Assembly (NCBI RefSeq): GCF_903772925.1
Contig: NZ_LR812090.1
Span: 2,934,333 to 2,998,332 of the forward strand
DNA: 64,000 bases
Direction: 5' to 3'
Source of the DNA: Alteromonas macleodii
GTDB lineage: Bacteria; Pseudomonadota; Gammaproteobacteria; Enterobacterales; Alteromonadaceae
Shown: piece by piece, positions 1-9,828 of the stretch
Layout: the number at the start of each line of letters is the position of its first letter
How positions within the stretch are numbered: position 1 is the first letter of the stretch
Translations under genes and position numbers: made by a program
Notes under the pieces: generated by a model
What the model was told of the DNA's origin: nothing
The model's database searches: none
Seen by the model: only the letters and a program-made list of their open reading frames with translations

Positions 1-1530
1 CATCACCGAAGCATCTACCACTCTAAGACCTGCTATGCCCCTTACCCGTAACTGAGTATCAACCACTGCCATCTCATCGTCATCGCTGCCCATTTTACAG
101 GTACCAATCGGGTGATAGATGGTTTCAGCGCGCTCACGCAAAAACTCTAATATTTCTTCATCTGTTTGTGCTTCTTCCCCTGGATATAGTTCACTGCCTT
201 GGAACTTGTCGAAGTCAGGAGCCGATAGTAGCTTACGAGCAATACGCACACCTTCAATCATAACTTGCTGGTCTTCTTTGGCAGACAAGTAGTTCGGGTC
301 AATAAGCGCTTGATCAGCAGGATGGTTGCTTTGAAGCGATATAGTTCCTCGGCTTTTGGGGTATAGACAGCATACATGTAAGCCATAACCGTACCCAAAG
401 GCCAACTGTCTTCCATGGTCATTTAAGATTGCAGGTAAGAAATGAAACTGAATGTCAGGACCTTGCGTTGCTAAACTTGAACTAACAAAACCACCGGCTT
501 CAGCAATATTTGAAGAAAGAATACCTTTGCGTTTAAACGCGTAGTCTGCAGTGGCTTTCACATAGGAAGGCAAGGCCCCTAACGCCACGGCATAACCCTC
601 TCTGGCCTTACAAGTGAACTGCACAATGGCATCAAGGTGGTCTTGTAAGTTTTGTCCCACACCAGGCAAGTCTTGCTGTACAAAAATACCTTTGTCTTCT
701 AACTCTGCTCTTGGTCCTATACCTGACAGCATGAGAAGTTGAGGAGAGTTTATCGCACCGCCACAAAGAATGACTTCGCTTTTAGCGAAATAGCGGTTTA
801 CTGCGCCTTTTTCACGTACCTGAACGCCAATTGCACGCCCTTCTTTTAAGAGCACTTTTTCGGCAGCCACTTTTGTTAAAACAGTTAAGTTATTGCGATG
901 CTTTGCCTGCGTTAAGTAGCCTTTTGCTGTTGAGCAGCGCTGGCCGTTGGCTTGTGTAACATGATAGTAGCCAAGCCCTTCCCTATCGTCTCGGTTAAAG
1001 TCGTTAAGCTGTTGATAGCCGGCAAACGAGGCTGAGTTAACAAATGCGTCTGACAGCACGCTGGTATGCCTTAACTTGCTAACATTTAATGGGCCGCCCG
1101 TGCCGTGGTATTCATCAGCACCTTCTTCAAAGTTTTCGGAGCGCTTGAAATAAGGCAGCACATCATCAAACGACCAGCCCTCGGCCCCCTCTTCATTGGC
1201 CCAGCGGTCGTAGTCTTCCTGTTGTCCGCGAATATAGCACATGGCGTTAACTGAACTGCTGCCGCCTAAAGTTTTACCGCGAGGCCAAAACAGCTCTCTG
1301 TCATACATCTCTTTTTGTGGCGCCGTATGATAACCCCAACCTATACCCTCAAACCTACTCAGCAAAGATAAACCAAAAGGAATATGAATAAGTGGGTTGG
1401 TATCTTTCGAGCCAGCTTCCAATAGCAAAATATCTAATGCAGGATTTTCCGATAATCGAGTGGCAAGCACCGCCCCGGCAGAACCGCCGCCCACAATGAT
1501 GTAATCGTATTTGCTGAGTATTTCGCTCAT
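1..1530 (-). CDS. GMC family oxidoreductase, choline dehydrogenase type (C-terminus outside window)
   Basis: FAD-dependent alcohol oxidoreductase of the GMC family; the closest well-known members oxidise choline to betaine aldehyde, but the substrate here is inferred only. The visible 510 residues run from the ATG at 1530 and leave the window in frame. Seen: an N-terminal dinucleotide-binding motif GGGSAG at residues 14-19, GMC signature 1 (RGKTLGGSSSVN, 84-95), and near the window edge the C-terminal HPIGTCKMG motif with the catalytic-base His at 473. About 40 residues are expected to be missing. No betB or betI gene is adjacent, so a role in glycine betaine synthesis is not supported by context. 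Confidence 0.9.
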   Translation of the reverse strand, partial: MSEILSKYDYIIVGGGSAGAVLATRLSENPALDILLLEAGSKDTNPLIHIPFGLSLLSRFEGIGWGYHTAPQKEMYDRELFWPRGKTLGGSSSVNAMCYIRGQQEDYDRWANEEGAEGWSFDDVLPYFKRSENFEEGADEYHGTGGPLNVSKLRHTSVLSDAFVNSASFAGYQQLNDFNRDDREGLGYYHVTQANGQRCSTAKGYLTQAKHRNNLTVLTKVAAEKVLLKEGRAIGVQVREKGAVNRYFAKSEVILCGGAINSPQLLMLSGIGPRAELEDKGIFVQQDLPGVGQNLQDHLDAIVQFTCKAREGYAVALGALPSYVKATADYAFKRKGILSSNIAEAGGFVSSSLATQGPDIQFHFLPAILNDHGRQLAFGYGYGLHVCCLYPKSRGTISLQSNHPADQALIDPNYLSAKEDQQVMIEGVRIARKLLSAPDFDKFQGSELYPGEEAQTDEEILEFLRERAETIYHPIGTCKMGSDDDEMAVVDTQLRVRGIAGLRVVDASVM

Positions 1531-1744
1531 TTCGCCAACTCCTTGAGGGCAAGACTTTTAAATGTTAATAAAACGTTGTGGTACGACCAGATTAGCAAAC
1601 AATACTTCATCAATAAAAGAATTAAATTGTAAGATTTAAAAAATCTAATAATCCTGATAACTTAAGTGCTATATCGGTATATGCATCACGTTAGACTATC
1701 TAACTACGTGCCATTGCCTAGCAACATTAGGCTAAGAATACACC

Positions 1745-2470
1745 TTGACCAATAACTTATCCTTCAAAGACAAATGCAAAGTGTACCTGGCACAATGGCT
1801 TGTGAAATGGGGTAAGCTGACGCACGACGACTTTACCAAAGCTGAGCTCCAAGACCTTATCAACGATAGCTTTCCTTACGCGTTCACCATCAATATCCCT
1901 ATGGGAAGTGGCACGGTTACCGTGCTTGAAGGCAACATTACATTAGATAATGCAAACAACCGTATTGGTCTTCAGTGCCTTGCGGCACTTAATATTGTGG
2001 TAGCTTCTACAACTATTTATCGCGCTCACGTGGTGTTCACTGTGTCAGCATCGCCTCATTACGACAAAAATATGAGCACGCTTTATCTAACCGGCCTTTC
2101 CACTGATAGTGTCAGTTTAGTTAACGATGATTACGCGCTTATTAAAGACACGCAGTTTTTAGTTTCGCGCTTCTTTCCTAAAAGTGTAAATACACTCCTT
2201 GGCGGCTCGTTAAAGTCAGCCCTATCGCTTTTTAGCGCCGGAACGTCTGATATTGCAGCGGATTATTTACAGGTCTATTTAACGGGTTCGAAACAAGCTG
2301 TTTTGGAATACCACATTCCTCACATTAATAACGCGATCAAACAACAAATTACCCAAGAAGACTTAAGCCATGCTATGCGTGGTGACCACTGGCGCGAGGT
2401 TCTCTTCTCGAAACTAGGTCAAAACGTACGTGTAGAAGACGACGTACTGCGCTTCTATCTCATCGAATAG
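1745..2470 (+). CDS. Conserved hypothetical protein, possibly DUF1439/YceB-like
   Basis: A 241-residue protein starting at TTG 1745. An in-frame TAA at 1733 rules out any earlier start, and the ribosome site is weak. It has no signal peptide or membrane segment that I can see. Alternating hydrophobic beta-type segments (residues 45-130), the early 'LQDLINDSFPY' stretch and a later strand ending in 'LYLTGL' recall the lipid-binding-like fold of YceB/DUF1439 lipoproteins, but the lipobox of that family is absent. It is transcribed convergently with the acyltransferase gene downstream (24-bp gap). Function is unknown; the family suggestion is inference. Confidence 0.7.
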   Translation: MTNNLSFKDKCKVYLAQWLVKWGKLTHDDFTKAELQDLINDSFPYAFTINIPMGSGTVTVLEGNITLDNANNRIGLQCLAALNIVVASTTIYRAHVVFTVSASPHYDKNMSTLYLTGLSTDSVSLVNDDYALIKDTQFLVSRFFPKSVNTLLGGSLKSALSLFSAGTSDIAADYLQVYLTGSKQAVLEYHIPHINNAIKQQITQEDLSHAMRGDHWREVLFSKLGQNVRVEDDVLRFYLIE

Positions 2471-2494
2471 CACTTAGTCTGCAAATTACGCATG

Positions 2495-3934
2495 CTAGTG
2501 ATCTGACACAATAGAAACAGGCACGGTATCCACCTGCTCACCAATATCATCAATATTTAGCCTTGGGTCGTCCACGCTCGCTTCTAGCATGTCGAATGCC
2601 TCTTTAACGTAGCGCGCTAATGGTTGTAACGATTCGATATTTTTATTGCAGCACACCAACCCAACATTCGCAGTGCCCGCGTAGGTCATAAGCGTAATAT
2701 TTACCCCGCCCCCAGGCGTCATGGTAGAAATGGGATAGCAGGCCAATAACTTCGCATCTTTTAGATACCTTGTATCTTTGGGGCCAGGTACGTTTGAAAT
2801 TAGAATATTTGCAATGGGTTTAACTAGGCTAGATAGCTTTAACCACTCGAAGACCAGTGCAAGAGATTGAATAGCAATGGTATAGCCACTAAATGCCGCA
2901 GGGCGCGCATGCTGCGCTGCATTTTTAACAATACGGTGATTCACCACAATCTGGCGCAACCTAAGGTAGGGGTCGTTTTCGCCATGTGCTAGCTCCACCG
3001 GTACAATAGCTATTTTATTACCTGTGGTTTTCTCACCGGGTTTGCGCAAATTAATCGGCATATTGGTGAATAAGGCTTTTTTAAATACCTGACCATGATC
3101 TTGTAGCAACTTATGCACACCGATATCAAAGGCGCATAGCAATACCTCGTTCGCGGTAGAGCGCGTGCGTCTTGCAAGTTTCTTTACTCGCTTGAAGTCT
3201 AAGTCCATAGTTGCCACGGCCCTACCCGCTTTTACTTGCCCAGTCAGCACTGTTTTCGTGCCCGTAAAAGGAATAGGCATATAATTTGGATTTACACGCA
3301 GTACTTTCATAAAAATGCGAATAAAGATGATGAGTAAATCGAACGCTGTTTTTAACGCATAGCCCACCCCAACTAAGCGCTTGTAAAAACTCATCGAGTC
3401 TCTACGCTTGTGTCGAAGCCGCTTCACTGCCCAAACAGGTGTAAATTTTGTTTCGTGAGAGTTGGAAACGTAACCAGCCTGAAACCAGCGTACTAAAGTC
3501 GCACCATCACCATACATATGGTGAACGCGAGCATAGATGGCAAATGTTTCGCTATTATCGTCAAAAATAAAATGGTATTGCCACAAAGGTTTGTCAGGGT
3601 CTAACCGCGACGCATGTAACCTCGCAACAAAGGCGTCCAGCGCTTCTCGGTTTGTAATATCTGCCACTCGATGAATTTGCACATGATAGTCCATGTTTAG
3701 CTTTTTCACCGGCGAAAACCCAACAGGGTAACCTAGCACCGTTTTTACCGAACAGTTGAACGGAGAAGTAGCGCGAGCAAAGCTTCTTATTTCTTGGAAT
3801 AACTGAGGAACATATTCAGTACTTTTTGCCCCTTTTGGAATTGCGAGTAGCTGCAAGCAAGCAACATGTTTGGGGTTCTCGTCTGACTCTGTTATCCAAA
3901 ATGACTTATCTAAGAAACTGAGCGTTTTTGCCAT
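2495..3934 (-). CDS. Wax ester synthase / diacylglycerol acyltransferase (WS/DGAT)
   Basis: Acyl-CoA:alcohol/diacylglycerol O-acyltransferase making wax esters or triacylglycerol as storage lipid. The 479-residue length is normal for the family. The catalytic HHxxxDG motif is present as HHMYGDG at residues 138-144, with His139 expected to be the general base. The C-terminal domain has the family-typical 'ISNVPGP' stretch. Ten bases separate it from the TetR gene upstream, so the two probably form one transcript and the regulator may control it. Chain-length preference cannot be read from the sequence. Confidence 0.9.
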   Translation of the reverse strand: MAKTLSFLDKSFWITESDENPKHVACLQLLAIPKGAKSTEYVPQLFQEIRSFARATSPFNCSVKTVLGYPVGFSPVKKLNMDYHVQIHRVADITNREALDAFVARLHASRLDPDKPLWQYHFIFDDNSETFAIYARVHHMYGDGATLVRWFQAGYVSNSHETKFTPVWAVKRLRHKRRDSMSFYKRLVGVGYALKTAFDLLIIFIRIFMKVLRVNPNYMPIPFTGTKTVLTGQVKAGRAVATMDLDFKRVKKLARRTRSTANEVLLCAFDIGVHKLLQDHGQVFKKALFTNMPINLRKPGEKTTGNKIAIVPVELAHGENDPYLRLRQIVVNHRIVKNAAQHARPAAFSGYTIAIQSLALVFEWLKLSSLVKPIANILISNVPGPKDTRYLKDAKLLACYPISTMTPGGGVNITLMTYAGTANVGLVCCNKNIESLQPLARYVKEAFDMLEASVDDPRLNIDDIGEQVDTVPVSIVSDH

Positions 3935-3944
3935 TACTATTCCT

Positions 3945-4610
3945 TTACGCGAAGTCTAAGGGTGACGGGGTTGAGGCATTTCTCACAAAGTCATGTGAGT
4001 TCAGCATCTGTTCTAGCTCGTGCTTTTGTTCATCAGGCAGCGTCAGCCTTGGCAATACACTCACCATCATGAGTGATAGAGCATGATAACGCTGCATTGT
4101 GCTATCCATATGACTGTTTAGCTCATCAAACTGACAAGACTGGGTAATAATTAAAGATATCAAATCTACTAATAGCGCCCTATCTGCATTTGAGGCAATA
4201 AGAATACCTCGCTTCGATAGTGACTCGAAAAGAAACGCTAATTGTTTATTTAAGCTAGATAGGATGTGCTGCCTAGGCCGCACAATACTCGGGTATTTTT
4301 CCGCCAAGTCAGCTGGACTGCGATAGAAGAAGCGAAATACATGGATGCTATCGATAAGAAGATACAGGTAGTACATGATTTCTTCAGCGTGAAGCGTGTC
4401 GAGCTTTTCTCGATTTAGCACCTTCTGCATTTGTTGTTCATGCATTTTCATCAGCGCACTAACTAGGCTGTCTTTACCTTTAAAGTGGTAATAAAGGTTT
4501 CCCGGACTAATATCCATTTCGACGGCGATATCCACACTGGTTACCGTGTTTTCGCCGTGCTCATTAAATAATGTTAGCGCGGTGAGTAGTATTTTCTGCG
4601 CGGTTTTCAT
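3945..4610 (-). CDS. TetR family transcriptional regulator
   Basis: A 221-residue DNA-binding repressor-type protein. The N-terminal helix-turn-helix lies at about residues 24-43 and ends in the family hallmark 'GNLYYHFKGKDSLV'. The remaining helical part should form the ligand-binding and dimerisation domain. It is the first gene of a probable two-gene unit with the WS/DGAT acyltransferase, so an acyl-CoA or fatty-acid ligand is plausible but not shown. I did not find a clear palindromic operator directly upstream. Confidence 0.88.
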   Translation of the reverse strand: MKTAQKILLTALTLFNEHGENTVTSVDIAVEMDISPGNLYYHFKGKDSLVSALMKMHEQQMQKVLNREKLDTLHAEEIMYYLYLLIDSIHVFRFFYRSPADLAEKYPSIVRPRQHILSSLNKQLAFLFESLSKRGILIASNADRALLVDLISLIITQSCQFDELNSHMDSTMQRYHALSLMMVSVLPRLTLPDEQKHELEQMLNSHDFVRNASTPSPLDFA

Positions 4611-4665
4611 AGTTCAGTTCGACCCTTTGCCAACCCTATGCGTTAGTTTTTGCTAATGGAACACC

Positions 4666-5874
4666 TTACATAAACACCAAATAAAGTTGGGCAACACCTG
4701 CTAACATTCCTAAAATAGCGCCCGTTACGATGAGTTTCCACTCATCTTGTTGATAAGCTGGGCGCAACACCCCTTCGAATTCTTCAACACTCAGTGCCTG
4801 CATGCGCTCGCTCAAATCGTGTCCAATCTGCATAGCATTGTTGGCATAATCAAAGGCATAAAGTAAGTATTTATCGGAATTATCAAATATTTGACGTACG
4901 GCTAGCGCCTTCATTTGATGGTAATTTTCTGACCCCACACCTAACGCGAAATAAGGCTGAGCGATAGCAACGTAACGTTCAATAGCATCATTAACATGAA
5001 GCTCTATTAGCTCTAAAAGCTGCGCAGAACCAGAACCGTGCAATATAACGTGGGTAATGTTTTTCGGCGTTATCAGCTTTTTTTCAATAATGCTTGAGTA
5101 AACTTCTGATACTTCTTTTTGCCGCTTTAAAAACATACCCTGAATAGTAATAGGCCCGAGTTTTCGTGGGCGTTTGGGCTCAAATATAATTTTGATGGCA
5201 ATATAATTAGTCGCATAACCCACAAGCAAGCCGCCTAGGGGTAATATCCACCATGCTTGATAGAAATACCAAAGCAGCATGGTCGGTAAGCCGAACAGGA
5301 AGCCGAAATAAAAGCCAGAACGCACTATAAACGGAAATTCTTTGCTGCCGGCGGTTAAGAAAATCTCATTGACAAGTTCTGGGGTGTTAACAAGTTGTTC
5401 AACCACCAACTCTTTAATATCTAAAATTTCTGAAACGTTATGCTGAAAGTCGTCCACCATTTTGTGGACCACATTGGGGATGTCGTTTTCGATACGCTGG
5501 TAAACTAGATTTTTGCCTTGCACAGGCAAAGCAGCCCAAAGTTGAGGCGCTGACTGGGCCATTACGTCATTAACAACTTTGCGAATAACCTGACCTAAGC
5601 GGCGCTCGATAGCCTTCGTTAGCTCATCTGCATCTAAACGCTGGGCTAATTCTTCAACACTTAGCAATTTACCTAAAACTAGCTCTACCTCAATCTCTGC
5701 CATTTGACGGCGCTTAGCAGGAATGAGCCCTTGCCAGCCAAGGAAAGGTTTAATACCAACGAACTCTATGGGGTAAAACATCATTTTTACCGCCAAAAAG
5801 TTAGTCAGCCATCCAACAATAGCGCTAATTAAAGGAATTGATAGCAGGCTTAGCGTTTGAAAATTCCATTCCAT
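4666..5874 (-). CDS. DUF445 family membrane protein
   Basis: A 402-residue integral membrane protein of the DUF445 (YheB-like) family, function unknown. Membrane segments are predicted at the N-terminus (about 9-30), in the middle (about 185-230) and at the very C-terminus (about 383-402). The family motif appears twice, as 'GWLTNFLAVKMMFYP' after the first helix and 'GYATNYIAIKIIFEP' in the middle, which indicates an internal duplication. It stands alone, 55 bp upstream of the TetR gene start in the same direction. Confidence 0.85.
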   Translation of the reverse strand: MEWNFQTLSLLSIPLISAIVGWLTNFLAVKMMFYPIEFVGIKPFLGWQGLIPAKRRQMAEIEVELVLGKLLSVEELAQRLDADELTKAIERRLGQVIRKVVNDVMAQSAPQLWAALPVQGKNLVYQRIENDIPNVVHKMVDDFQHNVSEILDIKELVVEQLVNTPELVNEIFLTAGSKEFPFIVRSGFYFGFLFGLPTMLLWYFYQAWWILPLGGLLVGYATNYIAIKIIFEPKRPRKLGPITIQGMFLKRQKEVSEVYSSIIEKKLITPKNITHVILHGSGSAQLLELIELHVNDAIERYVAIAQPYFALGVGSENYHQMKALAVRQIFDNSDKYLLYAFDYANNAMQIGHDLSERMQALSVEEFEGVLRPAYQQDEWKLIVTGAILGMLAGVAQLYLVFM

Positions 5875-6287
5875 ACTACAAAAAAGAGGTCCACATTATT
5901 ATTTTCTTTCTCAGGCTACTGAGTGCTCATGAAATGGTCAACGTAAAAAACAAAATTACTGCTAATTGTTGATTGAAAACAAGTCTCTGAGAGTCTAAAA
6001 ATTTAAAGATACCGCTTTGACTCCCGCGCAATAAGAGCAACGCGGTTAATTAAGTAAAAGGGTTTAGGTAGTGGATTCTAAATTTACGCCATACACTCAA
6101 TATAGCGTAGAAACCGTTGTTGATGTGCGCAGGCTTATCACATGCTTTTTGACAAATGTCGATAAATGCGCCTCTTAGTAAACAGGGTTTGAAATACGTA
6201 TCTATGCTTTTACTGGTGTTAACCGCGCCTGTTCGCTCGTCTTATAAAAAAGGCAGCAGCGCTCATCAATTAAAATAGGTAATCGTT
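5875..6287. other. Intergenic region between divergent genes
   Basis: 413 bp between the DUF445 gene (leftward) and the patatin gene (rightward), so both promoters must lie here. I see no convincing ORF, RNA gene or strong palindrome. The last 20 bases before the patatin ATG hold only a weak ribosome site (AGGTAATCGTT). Confidence 0.6.
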
Positions 6288-7748
6288 ATGGCAGTATTCG
6301 ATTTTCGGTTGAAAAAGCTTGAGCATGAGATTGAACATGCAAGCAGTTACGATGAATATGAAGCCGCGTGCCTAGCGCACGATGCGCTGTCTGGCGCTGA
6401 CGAGTGGAAAGCAGAAGATGCTAGCGATGACTATGATTACAAGCTTATTCGAAAGCGGGTTCAGCGCTTACAACTTGCTAGAGGTAAAGGTGATTTACCT
6501 GCACTGATGTCAATACTGCACGAAGGATTGCACGGCAACTTGGGCAATATTGCCAACCCTATACTGCTTACCCAGTGCAAAATTGGCACTAAATACCTTA
6601 TTGAACAGTTTATTGATGAAGTAATATTGGCATTAGAACAGATCTATAATGCCGACGAGCAAGACGTAGACTTCTATGAAAAGCTGTCATTTTTTGACGA
6701 AACTGCGCACGCTTTCGGGCGAAGCTGCCTTATGCTTTCAGGAGGAGCTGGTTTAGGTTTTTTTCATGCTGGTGTGGTCAAGTCGCTAAATGAAAAGAAT
6801 TTACTACCTACCGTCGTGTCTGGCTCTAGTGCTGGGTCGATCATTGCTGCGATGTTAGGTACGCGAACGCACGATCAGTTGCTAGAAGCTCTCAGCGCGG
6901 ATTTTATCTACGAGACTTTCAAACATTGGCGAAGCTTTGCCGGTCTTGGTAAAAAAGGACTATTTGATAGCTCAGTACTTGAAAATGCACTGATTGAATT
7001 GTTCGACCTTACAACCTTTGAAGAAGCCTTTAAGAAAACTGGCCGCCACATAACTGTGACGGTATCTCCTGCCGACCTGCATCAGCATTCACGACTGTTA
7101 AATGCCAAAACCTCGCCCAATGCTATTATTACCCAAGCGGTACGTGCATCTTGTGCGGTACCCGTTATCTTTAGCCCTGTGCAGCTAAGAGCGAAAACTC
7201 CGTCTGGCGAGATAGTTCCTTATATCCCTAACCGACGTTTTGCCGACGGTTCGTTAATGGCTGACCTCCCCTACGAACGGTTAGCTCGGTTATACGGTGT
7301 CAATCACAGTATCGTAAGCCAAACAAATCCACTAGCGGTGCCGTTCATTTCATCAAATCGCATTGATCCCAACTCGCTATGGGATATGTCGGCACGTCAC
7401 ATTGGACAACTTGCAAAAACCAATAGTATTTTCGCTATCGATATCATTGAACATTTGACTGGAAATAAGAGCGCCAAGCTAGCAATTCATAAAGTACGTT
7501 CTATTATTGATCAGCAGTATGTAGGCAATATCAATATTTTACCCAAGCGCCAAATAAGGAATTTATCCCAGGTATTGTCTAACCCAACCCGCGAAAGTAT
7601 TAACCAGTTAATTGTAAGTGGTGAGCGAGCATCATGGCCGCAACTACATGTTATTAAAAGAAATACCAAAATCAGTGAAAATTTACGGTATCATTTAGGC
7701 CAATTGAAAAAACGTGAGGCAGTAGAGCTTGGACACGAGGTTAGGTAA
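6288..7748 (+). CDS. Patatin-like phospholipase with N-terminal DUF3336-type region
   Basis: Serine lipid hydrolase with a Ser-Asp dyad. The 486-residue protein has a helical N-terminal part (about 1-145, DUF3336-like). The patatin domain begins with the oxyanion motif 'SGGAGLGFFHAG' (151-162), has the nucleophile elbow GSSAG at 179-183 (Ser181) and the dyad Asp in 'ADGS' (Asp320). The DGS form instead of DGG/A is common in this subgroup. The next gene follows after 78 bp on the same strand and may be co-transcribed. The physiological substrate is unknown; members of this subgroup act on triacylglycerol or phospholipid. Confidence 0.9.
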   Translation: MAVFDFRLKKLEHEIEHASSYDEYEAACLAHDALSGADEWKAEDASDDYDYKLIRKRVQRLQLARGKGDLPALMSILHEGLHGNLGNIANPILLTQCKIGTKYLIEQFIDEVILALEQIYNADEQDVDFYEKLSFFDETAHAFGRSCLMLSGGAGLGFFHAGVVKSLNEKNLLPTVVSGSSAGSIIAAMLGTRTHDQLLEALSADFIYETFKHWRSFAGLGKKGLFDSSVLENALIELFDLTTFEEAFKKTGRHITVTVSPADLHQHSRLLNAKTSPNAIITQAVRASCAVPVIFSPVQLRAKTPSGEIVPYIPNRRFADGSLMADLPYERLARLYGVNHSIVSQTNPLAVPFISSNRIDPNSLWDMSARHIGQLAKTNSIFAIDIIEHLTGNKSAKLAIHKVRSIIDQQYVGNINILPKRQIRNLSQVLSNPTRESINQLIVSGERASWPQLHVIKRNTKISENLRYHLGQLKKREAVELGHEVR

Positions 7749-7826
7749 CCTTTGTGTCGCTTGGTCTGTCCTGAATTGCTTATAGCAACGTAATCGCAAT
7801 TCGCAGCATCATTTGAAAGGAAGACG

Positions 7827-9260
7827 GTGAGCGCACAAAGCCAAAACCCCGATAGCATTTTTACGCAGCAGGTAAAACAACTTATCAACATGATTTATCC
7901 TAAAGACTCGGGCTTCGGTTCGGTTTTTGAGGATGCCAGTCATTACTTTTCCCTCGCCCCTTCTCTTGAGCAGCATATTGAAGAATTAAAAGCACAGCTT
8001 AAGCGAATAGAAGGTAATAAAAAGAAAGAAGTATTAGCTGAACAGCTTGCTCAACAAATAAGAAATAGCTCAGAAAAACTTGAAGAGGAGCGTTTAGCGA
8101 GATTAGAGCGCTTGGACGCTGTAAGCACTAAAATAATCGAGCTCTGTGAAGGCGATAACTGGCAAGAAACACAACAGTTAAGCGCTAAGCTGCTTGGGAC
8201 CATAATGCTGCTGACACGAGGACCTGAGGGCAATTTTGCTCGTGTGCATATGCGCTTCAAACCGCTCTATAAGGCTGTCTTAACGTTGCGCTTAGTAGAT
8301 AGACTTTTAGAACACGACACAATTGCCCACAAATATTTATCAAAGTATCGCGAAGCCGCCTCTCGCTTTCGCGGAAACCGCTATTGGCGAGACAAATGGA
8401 AAACTGAGTTAGGTCGCCCTCTTATCACCGCCGCCCTTCTGCAAGATATTGGTTTACAGAGCCCTGCTGCGCAGACCATATTAAAAGGTGAAAACGGCGA
8501 CCTAGATGAGTTTCGTTTATTAGAAGAATCGCAGCGAAAAGACCTGCTGAAGCTAAACTATCACTTCACGTTACGTTACTTATCCGATGGTTTAGGACAG
8601 CCTAACTACGTAGGTAACAACAAAGAAGAAAGAGACCGTTTCAATCAAACTCACAAAGATGCTAACGAATTTTTGCTGAGTTTGGTTAAAGACGCCTTTG
8701 TGTCAAAAACCGGTTTAGGCGAGATTGTGAAAATCCCGCAAATTTACGTTTCCATCGTGCTTTCTACCAAGTCAGACTATTCCCGCAAGAGCTTACCCAA
8801 GGGCTATATGTTAATTGAGCAACTTGCGAAAAAAGGTGGCCTAAATAAACAATTAGCACAGGACTTTGTTGAGCTGGTGGGCTACTTCCCACAAGGTTTT
8901 GGTGTTACATATATACCTGTTAATGAAAAAGGCCAAGAGAAAGACCAATATGAATGCGCGATAGTGATTGGGCTGAACCCCGCGAACCCCGCAGAGCCTT
9001 TATGCAAAGTCGTGACAAGGAACCAAAAATACATCACCAGCGGTGCGCAAGAAGTCATTCCAAAAGGTAGAAACCTGTATTTCCCAGCAAACAGAAAAAA
9101 GCTAATGCGCGTGGGCCAAGAAAGGTTAGGCGAAATTATGAGCCAGCTGTCGAGCAATTTCACGCCAGATGCTATTGATGATTTAGTACCAAGCTTTTGG
9201 GAACCCTACGATTTCTTCGGTTTTAAAAAGCATCAGAATTTGTGGGCGAAGAACGGTTAG
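7827..9260 (+). CDS. Conserved protein with a coiled coil and a degenerate HD-GYP-like domain
   Basis: A 477-residue protein starting at GTG 7827, chosen for the GAAAGGAAG ribosome site just upstream. Residues 48-100 form a charged coiled coil. Further on, 'AALLQDIGL' (202-210) sits where an HD domain would have 'ALLHDIG', with Gln206 replacing the metal-binding His. The stretch from 'SDYSRKSLPKGYMLIEQL' to 'GYFPQGFGV' (317-360) matches the C-terminal layout of HD-GYP cyclic-di-GMP phosphodiesterases. I infer a catalytically dead HD-GYP relative used as a sensor or scaffold. No receiver or GGDEF domain is present. It lies 78 bp behind the patatin gene. Confidence 0.7.
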   Translation: MSAQSQNPDSIFTQQVKQLINMIYPKDSGFGSVFEDASHYFSLAPSLEQHIEELKAQLKRIEGNKKKEVLAEQLAQQIRNSSEKLEEERLARLERLDAVSTKIIELCEGDNWQETQQLSAKLLGTIMLLTRGPEGNFARVHMRFKPLYKAVLTLRLVDRLLEHDTIAHKYLSKYREAASRFRGNRYWRDKWKTELGRPLITAALLQDIGLQSPAAQTILKGENGDLDEFRLLEESQRKDLLKLNYHFTLRYLSDGLGQPNYVGNNKEERDRFNQTHKDANEFLLSLVKDAFVSKTGLGEIVKIPQIYVSIVLSTKSDYSRKSLPKGYMLIEQLAKKGGLNKQLAQDFVELVGYFPQGFGVTYIPVNEKGQEKDQYECAIVIGLNPANPAEPLCKVVTRNQKYITSGAQEVIPKGRNLYFPANRKKLMRVGQERLGEIMSQLSSNFTPDAIDDLVPSFWEPYDFFGFKKHQNLWAKNG

Positions 9261-9414
9261 CGGGTAATGACTAGAAGTGAAGCAGTGCTTAGGGTCTTTT
9301 TTGAGAGCCTCTAATCATTCGTGAGTTTAAAAAGAGAGTGCTTCTCCCTGAACTTGTGAGTATAAACGGTGCAATAGAGAGTTGAATTCGTGCTCAATGG
9401 GTTAAATTTTAATG

Positions 9415-9777
9415 CTATTCATTTTGCAATACTTTCATATATATCAGCGATTTGTATATCAACACTAATATCAAACCAGCCAAGATTGTAAACACAATAT
9501 CCATATAGTCTGTTGTTCCCCAGTCTAACTTAGCCTGCATAAACTCATAGACTATTGTACCAAGAATTAATCCTAGCAATATTTTCTTGAAAGCGTATCT
9601 AGTAAACATAAATGGCAAAGAAACAAAAAATACCGAAATAAAATTAGGCATTGAGTACAAAGCCGTGCTCAAAAGAATGTTTTCAGAAACAGAACTTCTA
9701 TATTGCTCAACAAAACCGTCAGAGTATATTGCGCAAGGAAGACATACACATGCGACCAAAAATGCTTTGTAGTTCAT
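9415..9777 (-). CDS. Small integral membrane protein, VanZ-like or candidate immunity protein
   Basis: A 120-residue, very hydrophobic protein with about four membrane segments (roughly 4-20, 36-58, 64-80 and 92-112). The stretch 'YEFMQAKLDWGTTDYMDI' followed by a glycine-containing helix loosely recalls VanZ-like proteins, which I rate as weak evidence. It lies 51 bp downstream of the GG-leader peptide gene on the same strand, with a hairpin between them. This arrangement is typical for a bacteriocin immunity gene, so that role is proposed by position only. The base composition is AT-richer than the flanking genes. Confidence 0.6.
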   Translation of the reverse strand: MNYKAFLVACVCLPCAIYSDGFVEQYRSSVSENILLSTALYSMPNFISVFFVSLPFMFTRYAFKKILLGLILGTIVYEFMQAKLDWGTTDYMDIVFTILAGLILVLIYKSLIYMKVLQNE

Positions 9778-9796
9778 TATCGTTCCGAGTAATTGT

Positions 9797-9820
9797 GGCC
9801 TGCTACTAGAAAAGCAGGCC
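9797..9820 (-). repeat. Hairpin between GG-peptide gene and membrane protein gene
   Basis: Perfect 8-bp arms GGCCTGCT (9797-9804) and AGCAGGCC (9813-9820) with an 8-base loop. It lies between two same-strand genes and has no run of U behind it. A processing or partial-termination element that lowers downstream expression is a plausible inference. Confidence 0.55.
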
Positions 9821-9828
9821 AGCTAAAG

